Source: Bordetella parapertussis (GTDB taxonomy: Bacteria; Pseudomonadota; Gammaproteobacteria; Burkholderiales; Burkholderiaceae_B). From it: 12,842 nucleotides of DNA. Numbering within the stretch: position 1 is the stretch's first letter; each line of letters starts with the position of its first letter. The position numbers were made by a program, and so were the translations under genes. The stretch is from positions 1-12,842 of the forward strand of contig CAMBLP010000056.1 of NCBI GenBank assembly GCA_945868195.1, given 5' to 3'. The notes below the pieces were generated by a model that did no database searches, was not told the DNA's origin, and saw only the letters and a program-made list of their open reading frames with translations. Positions 7,214 through 12,842 of the stretch are shown piece by piece.

Positions 7214-8170
7214 TCAGCGCCCAGCGGCACCAAAACCTGCAAAACCTGCCTCACCCGGTCCCGCCACGGCACGCGGAGGACCAAAAATCAATGACTGCGG
7301 TGATTGACCCAGCTGACGTGCCGTTTGCGTGAACGCGCGCGACGCATCGGTGGCACCCAGCATCAACATCGACACATCCGGCAAGGTCGATCCCTGCAAC
7401 TGCGCGACAGCCTGTCTTATTTCTTTGAGACTCTGCGTCATCTGCATCATCGCCCCCCCCGGTGCATTTAACCCATCCAGCGTTTTTTGCGCTGAGATCG
7501 AGAGCTTACGGATATCGACCATGGCCTCATCCACACGCTGGCCCGTCATCGTCAGCCCATCGATCAGGGCTGGAACCTTGGCCAACCCAGGCTCGAGCAA
7601 TACGACAGAACGCTTGAGCTGGTCGGACAAAGACGCAACATTTCGCAGGGTCGAACTTATTGCTTCCATATTTTCATCACTCGCGATTTTTTGAATATGG
7701 ACCAGCAAACCCTCTACCGCAGGCACCATCATTGCCGCTTGCGCGATCAGACGGTCCAAAAAATTCGGTCGAATCGGAATCTGTTGAATATTGGTGGCAC
7801 TCGACCCCACTCGAGTCGTCGATGTCCCATCGTCGCGCAACTCCACATTTGAGATTCCCGTCACGCCCGCAATCACAATTTCAGCCCAGGTCGCAAGTGT
7901 GACAGGCGTACTCGGATCAATAGTAATCAAAATCAAGACCTTGCCAGGCTGTTCAGGAACAAAACGCAGAGACTGAACGTTTCCCACTGGCACACCTTGA
8001 TAGCGCACCTGAGATTGCACTGACAGGCCTGTGACGGGCGAGGTCGCGATCAACTCGTAGGGGATTCGCGGCAGATTTTGCTTGCTGAGCCAAATTGCAG
8101 ACACCCCCGCCGCTATCGTCAGCAACAGCGCAAATAGTCCCGCCAAGAGGGCATGACTACGATTTTCCAT
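7214..8170 (-). CDS. MCE-domain (MlaD-family) lipid transporter substrate-binding protein
   Basis: The MCE component of an ABC lipid importer/exporter, anchored in the inner membrane and projecting into the periplasm. Residues 7-29 form one transmembrane helix (HALLAGLFALLLTIAAGVSA). The MCE domain spans roughly 38-115, with the hallmark VRYQGVPVGNVQSL at 55-68. A long helical region (about 140-290) follows, much larger than in E. coli MlaD (about 183 residues), and may form a tunnel across the periplasm. The C-terminus holds SLIFGPP and a PGPGE-like AGPGEAGF, a tail common in the proteobacterial single-MCE proteins of this operon type. The ATG at 8170 has AAGGAA eight bases upstream, and the gene overlaps the ATPase by 14 bases. 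It works with the permease, ATPase and lipoprotein encoded alongside. Confidence 0.94.
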   Translation of the reverse strand: MENRSHALLAGLFALLLTIAAGVSAIWLSKQNLPRIPYELIATSPVTGLSVQSQVRYQGVPVGNVQSLRFVPEQPGKVLILITIDPSTPVTLATWAEIVIAGVTGISNVELRDDGTSTTRVGSSATNIQQIPIRPNFLDRLIAQAAMMVPAVEGLLVHIQKIASDENMEAISSTLRNVASLSDQLKRSVVLLEPGLAKVPALIDGLTMTGQRVDEAMVDIRKLSISAQKTLDGLNAPGGAMMQMTQSLKEIRQAVAQLQGSTLPDVSMLMLGATDASRAFTQTARQLGQSPQSLIFGPPRAVAGPGEAGFAGFGAAGR

Positions 8171-8951
8171 GATTCTGTTCCTTAGGATTGTTCACGCCAA
8201 ACGCACGCACCGCGCGTTCGCCATGGAAGAACGCATCGAGGAAGGGATGCTTGAACTGCATCACCTCTTTGAGTGTGCCCTCGACTAATACTTTTTTTTC
8301 CGCCAGCACCGCCACACGCGTAGACAAGGCCGCGATCGTATCAAGGTCGTGTGTCACCATCACGACTGTAAAACCCAGTTCACGATGCAGCGCATGGATT
8401 AACTCCACAAACTCGTCCGAGCGTTGCGGGTCAAGTCCCGCAGTGGGTTCGTCCAGAAACAACAACACAGGATCCAGTGCCAGCGCACGGGCCAAGGCCA
8501 CACGTTTGGTCATACCTCCCGAGAGATCTGAGGGCATCAAGGCCGCATCACGCTCCGACATTCCCATCCAGCTCAGGCGCATCAACACTACTTCGCGAAC
8601 CAAATCCTCCGGAATATTGCGTACTTCGCGTAAAGGGAGTGCGATGTTGTCAAACACCGACAAGGCGGAAAACAATGCCCCCGCTTGAAATAACATACCC
8701 CACCGACGGGTCAACGCGACGCGCTCAGCGCCCACATAATCATGCACCGGACGACCAAAAACACTCACCACACCCGAACGCGGACGATCTAAACCCAAAA
8801 TCTGCCGTAATAAAGTCGTTTTACCAGCGCCCGAGCCACCCACTAGAGAGAGGATTTCCTTGGGATAAATTTTTAAATTCAAATCCTTGTGTACGATGTG
8901 CGTCCCAAACGCCGTCGTAAGATTGTCCACCACGATAATGGGGTTCTCCAT
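8157..8951 (-). CDS. ABC transporter ATP-binding protein (MlaF-like)
   Basis: The ATPase subunit that powers the MCE transporter. Numbering from the ATG at 8951 (264 residues), it has a Walker A GGSGAGKTT at 38-46, the Q-loop Gln89, the signature LSGGM at 143-147, Walker B LLFLDEP at 163-169 and the switch His201. A C-terminal extension of about 25 residues follows the ABC core, as in MlaF. I chose ATG 8951 over the TTG one codon earlier because TGATG joins it to the permease stop, a coupled start. The signature methionine in LSGGM and the GLDRPRSG segment after Walker A are typical of the Mla/Ttg2/MCE clade rather than amino-acid importers. It overlaps the downstream MCE gene by 14 bases. 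Likely substrate is a phospholipid or other lipid, inferred from the family. Confidence 0.95.
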   Translation of the reverse strand: MENPIIVVDNLTTAFGTHIVHKDLNLKIYPKEILSLVGGSGAGKTTLLRQILGLDRPRSGVVSVFGRPVHDYVGAERVALTRRWGMLFQAGALFSALSVFDNIALPLREVRNIPEDLVREVVLMRLSWMGMSERDAALMPSDLSGGMTKRVALARALALDPVLLFLDEPTAGLDPQRSDEFVELIHALHRELGFTVVMVTHDLDTIAALSTRVAVLAEKKVLVEGTLKEVMQFKHPFLDAFFHGERAVRAFGVNNPKEQNHGKS

Positions 8952-10099
8952 CAAATCTTCATCTCGTCAAGCAACATCCCAAACAAAGCATCGATCAAAA
9001 TCACCCCAGTAATCGCCGTCACCACCGAAGCCGTCGTACCGCGACCCAAACTCTCGGTGTTGGGCTCAATCCGCAACCCAAAATGGCAGGCGATCAAGGC
9101 AATCCAAACCCCGAAGGTCACACCCTTGATCAAGGTGATCTTGTAGTTGGTGATCCCCACCGCATCGGGTAGCTGACTAAAAAACCACTGCATCGACAGG
9201 TCCAGCTCAAATTTAGCTGCGATCATCCCACCCAACAAGGCAAGCGCATCGGTCCACACGACCAGCAAAGGCATCGCAATCGCCAGCGCAATGACACGCG
9301 GCAAAATCAGGCGCTGCCCATGAGAAATCCCCATCACCTGCATCGCGTCAAGCTCTTGAGTCACACGCATCACACCGATTTGAGCCGTAATCGAAGAGCC
9401 TGAGCGTCCCGCAACCAAAATCGCGGCCAACACAGGCCCCAATTCTCGCACGGTCGCAATGCCCAGCAACTTGACGATAAATTGACCCGCACCAAACACC
9501 GCAAGCTGTTGCGCCGAAAGATAAGACAGCACGACGCCAACCAAAAACCCCACCAGCGCCGTGATCCCCAAGGCCTGTGTGCCCACGCGATACACTTGAG
9601 CAGAAATTTCACGCCACGGGCCGCGCAAAGGGTGTCGCACAAGCTTTGCCAAATCCAACAAAACCCCGCCAAGTAGGAGCAAAAGCTTTTGACCATGCTC
9701 AGCCAATACATACATCCCCGCACCGATCGCCACAACCCAAGCCAAGCGGTCAGTCGGTAGTTTATGGGGCGCAGGTTTGATCGGGTGATTTGCTAAAATT
9801 TCAAACAGCGCCTGCTGACCTGGGGACAGCTCCGTCCCCGGGGGGATCTTTTGCTCCCAACTCTGCCAAAGCAACTGAGCACCGACCGCATCAAGCAAAC
9901 CCATTCTGGAAAGATCCCAAGCATCCGCGCCCTTGGCCGCGGATAAAGCCTGACGACGCCGACGTACCTCGCCCCTGCTCGCCAAAGCCTGGACATTCCA
10001 GTTGCCCATCAGCACGCAACGCCCACCCTTCACCGACACGAGTGAGGTACGAGAGGAATCGGTTGTGACGGGTGCTGCGGGTGGAGAAGCTAACGCCAT
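8951..10099 (-). CDS. MlaE-family ABC permease with fused N-terminal STAS-like domain
   Basis: The membrane subunit of the MCE lipid transporter. The C-terminal 260 residues are a MlaE permease: after a hydrophobic region at about 118-150, the conserved cytoplasmic block RELGPVLAAILVAGRSG at 218-234 and MRVTQELDAMQVMGIS at 244-259 are diagnostic, followed by helices to residue 378. The N-terminal residues 15-90 look like a STAS domain of the MlaB kind, with VKGGRCVLMGNWN then WDLSRMGLLDAVGAQLLW at about 61-78. STAS domains usually carry Asp-Ser-Ser-Gly here; this one has Asp-Ala-Val-Gly, so phosphorylation control is unlikely. In E. coli MlaB is a separate protein; fusion to the permease fits the 382-residue length. 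ATG 10099 is the first gene of the operon and has no clear ribosome site. It shares TGATG with the ATPase. Confidence 0.93.
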   Translation of the reverse strand: MALASPPAAPVTTDSSRTSLVSVKGGRCVLMGNWNVQALASRGEVRRRRQALSAAKGADAWDLSRMGLLDAVGAQLLWQSWEQKIPPGTELSPGQQALFEILANHPIKPAPHKLPTDRLAWVVAIGAGMYVLAEHGQKLLLLLGGVLLDLAKLVRHPLRGPWREISAQVYRVGTQALGITALVGFLVGVVLSYLSAQQLAVFGAGQFIVKLLGIATVRELGPVLAAILVAGRSGSSITAQIGVMRVTQELDAMQVMGISHGQRLILPRVIALAIAMPLLVVWTDALALLGGMIAAKFELDLSMQWFFSQLPDAVGITNYKITLIKGVTFGVWIALIACHFGLRIEPNTESLGRGTTASVVTAITGVILIDALFGMLLDEMKI

Positions 10100-10178
10100 A
10101 AAGGACTGGAATCCATAAAAAAACGACTTTCAGTCAGACTGATTCCCTACATCATAATTCAACCCGTAAAATCAAGAA
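10100..10178. promoter_or_regulatory. Divergent promoter region between the MCE operon and birA
   Basis: This 79-base region separates two opposing operons. The segment 10151-10158 reads ATCATAAT: on the plus strand CATAAT (10153-10158) could be the -10 box for birA, while on the minus strand TATGAT (10156-10151) could serve the permease. No good -35 is present on either side. Transcription of birA from here would leave a leader of roughly 14 bases, and birA has no clear ribosome site. Confidence 0.4.
10130..10142. promoter_or_regulatory. 13-base palindrome, possible operator
   Basis: TCAGTC and its exact inverse GACTGA flank a central A, giving a perfect palindrome of 13 bases. It overlaps where the birA -35 would be and lies just downstream of the predicted start of the minus-strand transcript, a suitable place for a repressor of both directions. 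A second inverted pair, GGAATC at 10109-10114 and GATTCC at 10141-10146, encloses it. No known regulator site is recognised. Confidence 0.35.
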
Positions 10179-11120
10179 ATGCGCATTTCCGTCCATGCCG
10201 ACCTCAACCCTGCCTTTCCAAGCCCCGAAGATCTAAGCGCAACGCTTAACGAGGCCTTGCCAGGCTTTGGCTCCGTGCAATGGGTCAGTAGCACTGGCTC
10301 CACCAATGCGGACTTGACTCAGCGTGCGAGACAACAACTACGTGTCGCACAGAACAGTCCTGCAACCACCCCGCTCCACCCTCCTCGCCCCTGGCTCTTA
10401 GGTGCTCATCGTCAGACCGCAGGCAAAGGCCGTGCCGGCCGCCCTTGGGCGAATGAGGCTGGATCAACGTTGATGTTTTCCTGCGCTTTTGAAACTCCGA
10501 TCCCGCTAGCGCAGCTGCCCGGCATCGCGCCCGCCCTAGGGGTGACAACCTGTCTCGCGCTGAGGTCATTGATCAATGCACAGCGCGTGGACACTGAGCT
10601 CCAGCACCTTACCCAACAATTCACCCAGCACCTCACGCTTAAGTGGCCCAATGACCTGCAGTGGCGCGGCGCCAAGCTAGCAGGCTTATTGATTGAAACG
10701 GCCCCCTCGTCCACGGTCGTGGTTGGCATGGGGCTTAACCTCAAAGGCGCCGATGTGCTGAGCGCACAACTTGGCCGCGAGATCGCTGATCTGAGTCAGA
10801 TTCAAGCGCTTACTGATCAAGCGCTTATTGCTCCCGCCCTTCTCGTGGCGCACCTCGCCCACGCCTGGCAACAGGCTCTCACCGACTACGCGAATCACGG
10901 TTACTCGGCTTTTAAACCTTCGTTTGATATAGTCGATGCACTCGCCGGACAAACCGTTCATGTGATGGATCAAGGCAATATCCTCTATCAAGGCTTGGCA
11001 CAAGGCACCGACCTCCTTGGACGCTTGCGTGTGTTGACGGATACTGGCGTGATACCCGTGGTGGTCGGCGATGTTTCGATTCGACCCACGAACGCTTTAA
11101 AAGCAGAGGGGACCCCATGA
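10179..11120 (+). CDS. birA: Biotin--[acetyl-CoA-carboxylase] ligase
   Basis: BirA activates biotin with ATP to biotinyl-5'-AMP and attaches it to the carboxyl-carrier lysine of acetyl-CoA carboxylase and other biotin enzymes. The ligase core begins with STGSTNADL (38-46), followed by the ATP/biotin loop QTAGKGRAGR (79-88; usually GRGRxGR, here Lys for Arg), then KWPND at 155-159, the catalytic lysine Lys166 in KLAGLLIE, and GMGLNL at 183-188. A C-terminal SH3-like domain spans about 270-307 (QTVHVMDQGN onwards). There is no N-terminal helix-turn-helix, so this is a group I ligase that does not repress biotin genes as E. coli BirA does. ATG 10179 was chosen as the first start after the divergent region; the ribosome site is poor. 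The TGA stop overlaps the coaX ATG (ATGA). Confidence 0.95.
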   Translation: MRISVHADLNPAFPSPEDLSATLNEALPGFGSVQWVSSTGSTNADLTQRARQQLRVAQNSPATTPLHPPRPWLLGAHRQTAGKGRAGRPWANEAGSTLMFSCAFETPIPLAQLPGIAPALGVTTCLALRSLINAQRVDTELQHLTQQFTQHLTLKWPNDLQWRGAKLAGLLIETAPSSTVVVGMGLNLKGADVLSAQLGREIADLSQIQALTDQALIAPALLVAHLAHAWQQALTDYANHGYSAFKPSFDIVDALAGQTVHVMDQGNILYQGLAQGTDLLGRLRVLTDTGVIPVVVGDVSIRPTNALKAEGTP

Positions 11121-11887
11121 TCGTCTTGCTCGACGTTGGTAATAGTCGCCTCAAACTAGGCTGGTTTCACGCGAGCCTAGGGCGCGAGAGTGCCGTTCAT
11201 GCGATCGCACTCAACCCAATGGCGCAACTCCCCGAGCGACTGCGCAAATGGCTGGCCACGCTGCCTGTGCAGCCGCGTGCGGCGATGGGTGTCAATGTGG
11301 CCGGTAGCGTTGTGGCAGAGATGCTGACGGAGGTTTTTCGAGAGGCCAGCTGCCCGCTGAGCTGGAATGCATCCGCAACGCGCCAACTCGACGTGCACAA
11401 TGGCTATGACAAACCTGAACAACTTGGTGCCGATCGTTGGGCTGCGCTTCTGGGGCTCGCCGGACATTTTCCAAAAGCGCACCCTCCACTAGTTCTCGCC
11501 ACCTTCGGTACTGCAACCACAGTGGACACCCTCAGCCCAGCAAAACGCTTCGAAGGCGGACTCATCCTGCCCGGCCCAGCACTAATGCGACAGTCGCTCG
11601 CCCAAGGCACTGCAAACTTGCCGCTCGCAAGCGGTGCGGGCTCCGACTATCCGACCCACACTTTGCAAGCCATTTCCACAGGCGTGGTCGCTGCACAAAC
11701 CGGCGCTGTCTGGCGCCAATGTGAAATCACACACCGACGCTTTGGTGTGGCGCCGATCCTGTGTGTGAGTGGTGGAGGCTGGCCCGAGGTCGAACCCGAG
11801 ATCCGTCGCATGCTCGCCTCACTTGAGATCAAATTCATTGCACACCCAGTGCTTGATGGCTTGGCGCGGGTATTGCAAAGCGCATAG
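11117..11887 (+). CDS. coaX: Type III pantothenate kinase (Baf family)
   Basis: CoaX phosphorylates pantothenate, the first step of coenzyme A synthesis, without feedback control by CoA. The 256-residue protein has the ASKHA phosphate-binding start DVGNSRLK at 6-13, YDKPEQLGADRW at 97-108 with the catalytic Asp106, GTATTVD at 131-137 (adenosine/phosphate contact) and GGLILPG at 147-153. In Bordetella the same protein was first described as Bvg accessory factor, Baf. The ATG at 11117 overlaps the birA stop as ATGA and is preceded by GAGGGG with five-base spacing, an excellent coupled site; the birA-coaX pairing is common in betaproteobacteria. No anomalies in the motifs. Downstream lies a truncated SPOR-like ORF. 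Confidence 0.96.
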   Translation: MIVLLDVGNSRLKLGWFHASLGRESAVHAIALNPMAQLPERLRKWLATLPVQPRAAMGVNVAGSVVAEMLTEVFREASCPLSWNASATRQLDVHNGYDKPEQLGADRWAALLGLAGHFPKAHPPLVLATFGTATTVDTLSPAKRFEGGLILPGPALMRQSLAQGTANLPLASGAGSDYPTHTLQAISTGVVAAQTGAVWRQCEITHRRFGVAPILCVSGGGWPEVEPEIRRMLASLEIKFIAHPVLDGLARVLQSA

Positions 11888-11888
11888 T

Positions 11889-11917
11889 TTGACTCAGCGC
11901 AAGGCACCCATTAAAGT
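11889..11917 (+). promoter_or_regulatory. Candidate sigma-70 promoter for the short ORF after coaX
   Basis: TTGACT at 11889-11894 matches five of six -35 positions, and TAAAGT at 11912-11917 matches four of six -10 positions, with an ideal 17-base spacer. It starts two bases after the coaX TAG stop. Transcription would begin near 11924, immediately before the tandem repeat. A prediction by eye only. Confidence 0.35.
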
Positions 11918-11924
11918 GAGCTCT

Positions 11925-11954
11925 TGATGAGGTATCACCTGATAAGGTATCAAC
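11925..11954 (+). repeat. 15-base tandem duplication containing two ribosome-site-like cores
   Basis: The bases 11925-11939 and 11940-11954 are tandem copies differing at two positions (TGATGAGGTATCACC versus TGATAAGGTATCAAC). Each carries a purine core, GAGG in the first and AAGG in the second; the second is well placed nine bases before the ATG at 11957. The repeat is also in frame, adding RYHLIRYQ-like residues if translation starts earlier. Confidence 0.75.
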
Positions 11955-11956
11955 GC

Positions 11957-12130
11957 ATGCGCGCTGTGTTTATTGTTTTGATGTTGATGAATCTTGGTGT
12001 CTATGGCGTCGGTCAAGGCTGGTTCGGCACGCCCCGCGCCGAAGCCGGTCGTACAGCGACCAATCGACTCCCCGTGCCGCTTAATGCCGACGCTGTAAAG
12101 TTTGGTCCCGCGCAACTTCAAAATCGTTGA
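11957..12130 (+). CDS. Short membrane protein, possibly a truncated SPOR-domain protein
   Basis: This 57-residue ORF begins with Met-Arg and a hydrophobic segment (AVFIVLMLMNLGVYGVGQGWF, read as two halves split at Leu-Gly), then a polar tail with GRTATNRLPVPLNADAVKFG. The pattern of an N-terminal anchor, a glycine-glutamine-glycine-tryptophan motif and a short L-N-A-D-A-V segment resembles the first part of the SPOR-domain proteins that commonly follow coaX in Burkholderiales; the peptidoglycan-binding SPOR domain is missing. No remainder is found downstream in any frame. I chose ATG 11957, which has AAGG nine bases upstream; TTG 11924 and ATG 11927 are in frame and add ten or eleven residues. 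Its 3' end overlaps the convergent waaA by 50 bases. It may be a real small membrane protein or a decaying gene; I cannot decide. Confidence 0.5.
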   Translation: MRAVFIVLMLMNLGVYGVGQGWFGTPRAEAGRTATNRLPVPLNADAVKFGPAQLQNR

Positions 12131-12842
12131 TATGCTGCAAAATACGTACTGTGGCGCCCGTATGCAGCGCGACCCACTCCCGACCTAAGCGACCGCGCTC
12201 GCTCAACGCCTCAGGCTCCTTGAGCCAATTGAGTGCAGTCGCCACCGCACGCAAGGCAGGATCCACGATCTCAGAGCTTTGAATCTGGATGGCAGCACCC
12301 GCCGCTACAGCACCCTGCACCGCATCCGCAAAATTACGCGCAAAAGGCCCCACAATCACGGGGGTGCCCATCGCACACGCTTCGATCAGATTTTGACCGC
12401 CATGCGGCGCAAAACTACCTGCCACAATCGCGACATCGCTTGCCGCGTAAAAGAACGGCATCTCACCTAAAGTGTCACCCAGCACCACACGCACGTCGGC
12501 CAACGTGCGATCCGCATGCGTATTGTGACGAATATCCGACCACCGTACAAAACTTAAGCCCGACTGTTCCAGCAACTTCGCCGCCTCGTTAAAACGTTGA
12601 GGATGACGAGGAATCAAGAAAAATAACGGTGGCGGTGCAGCCGGGATGGGATACGCTACCGGTGCTAAGGTCTTGCTCTCGACTTCTGCCGCAACAGGGA
12701 TGGGCGTCAGAATCGGGTCAAAATGTACGGCATGGACCGCGTGATCTTCTGGCAATATTTCGGGATGCTTTAACTGATGCTGGATCGCGGACACAAACAT
12801 CGCATCTTCGCCCTCACGCGTACTCGCAATTGAGATCACAGG
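12081..12842 (-). CDS. waaA: 3-deoxy-D-manno-octulosonic acid (Kdo) transferase, partial (C-terminal domain)
   Basis: WaaA adds Kdo residues from CMP-Kdo to lipid A precursor at the inner membrane, starting the LPS core. Only the C-terminal GT-B domain is in the window; the frame is open to the right edge, where the residues Pro-Val-Ile-Ser-Ile-Ala precede the STREGED motif, so the N-terminal domain with its catalytic glutamate lies outside. Diagnostic motifs are STREGED, PRHPQRF, LGDTLGEMPFFYAASDVA and HGGQNLIEACAMGTPVIVG, the CMP-Kdo-binding region. Between STREGED and PRHPQRF about 71 residues occur, where I expect about 29, so there is an insertion of roughly 40 Pro/Ala-rich residues. The C-terminal tail DFEVARDQTLQRRH overlaps the convergent short ORF. 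The family assignment is secure. Confidence 0.93.
   Translation of the reverse strand, partial: PVISIASTREGEDAMFVSAIQHQLKHPEILPEDHAVHAVHFDPILTPIPVAAEVESKTLAPVAYPIPAAPPPLFFLIPRHPQRFNEAAKLLEQSGLSFVRWSDIRHNTHADRTLADVRVVLGDTLGEMPFFYAASDVAIVAGSFAPHGGQNLIEACAMGTPVIVGPFARNFADAVQGAVAAGAAIQIQSSEIVDPALRAVATALNWLKEPEALSERGRLGREWVALHTGATVRILQHINDFEVARDQTLQRRH

Noticed and set aside
6565..7284. Longer version of the auxiliary lipoprotein starting at 7284
   Set aside because: The first 27 residues come from the MCE gene's other frame and would put a non-signal stretch before the lipobox; ATG 7203 has a good ribosome site.
8188..8920. Plus-strand frames of 147-166 residues opposite the ATPase gene
   Set aside because: Antisense shadows of a well-conserved ATPase, with low-complexity basic composition and no domain.
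10285..11003. Minus-strand frames opposite birA
   Set aside because: No motifs, and the birA reading has complete catalytic signatures.
11894..12121. Minus-strand 75-residue frame between coaX and waaA
   Set aside because: It overlaps the anchored short ORF in antisense; basic low-quality protein without ribosome site or similarity.

Overview
The window looks like a core-chromosome segment of a betaproteobacterium, most likely an Alcaligenaceae (Burkholderiales) relative of Bordetella. The basis is the gene order lipA-lipB-ybeD-dat-dacC, the coupled birA-coaX pair (coaX is the Bordetella 'baf' type) and the close resemblance of the LipA and LipB proteins to that group. This placement comes from remembered family features, not from a database search. 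Coding density is very high, no stretch over 300 bases lacks a gene, and I see no mobile element, CRISPR array, rRNA or tRNA.

Layout. (1) Positions 1-1492, minus strand: the 5' part of an HMG-CoA-lyase-type gene, absent as a complete reading frame because it runs off the left edge, preceded by a CaiB/BaiF CoA-transferase. Together they look like an activation-plus-cleavage module for a branched acid. (2) 1516-5771, minus: lipA, lipB and ybeD (lipoate attachment and synthesis), then dat (D-amino acid transaminase) and dacC (periplasmic D,D-carboxypeptidase). A perfect TATAAT box lies just upstream of dacC, and the genes are spaced by about 18-51 bases, so one transcript dacC-dat-ybeD-lipB-lipA, possibly running on into the CoA genes, is likely. 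(3) 5858-6502, minus: a small alpha/beta hydrolase. (4) 6565-10099, minus: a tightly coupled four-gene MCE-type lipid ABC transporter, made of a permease with a fused N-terminal STAS-like domain, an ATPase, an MCE substrate-binding protein and an outer-membrane lipoprotein of the PqiC/ABC_trans_aux type. (5) 10100-10178: a divergent promoter region with a 13-base palindrome. (6) 10179-11887, plus: birA (biotin ligase without a DNA-binding domain) and coaX (type III pantothenate kinase), overlapping by ATGA. (7) 11925-12130, plus: a short membrane-anchored ORF that resembles only the N-terminal end of the SPOR-domain protein often found after coaX, preceded by a 15-base tandem duplication. (8) 12081-12842, minus: the 3' part of waaA (Kdo transferase), convergent with and overlapping the short ORF, with an unusual Pro/Ala-rich insertion.

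Functionally, lipoate, biotin and pantothenate/CoA cofactor genes sit next to cell-envelope genes (peptidoglycan trimming, D-amino acids, lipid transport, LPS core). I do not see a clearly new defence, mobile or secretion system. The points most worth a second look are the coaX-waaA junction (truncated SPOR-like gene, duplicated ribosome-site repeat, convergent overlap), the waaA insertion, the STAS-permease fusion operon and the CoA-transferase/lyase pair beside lipA.
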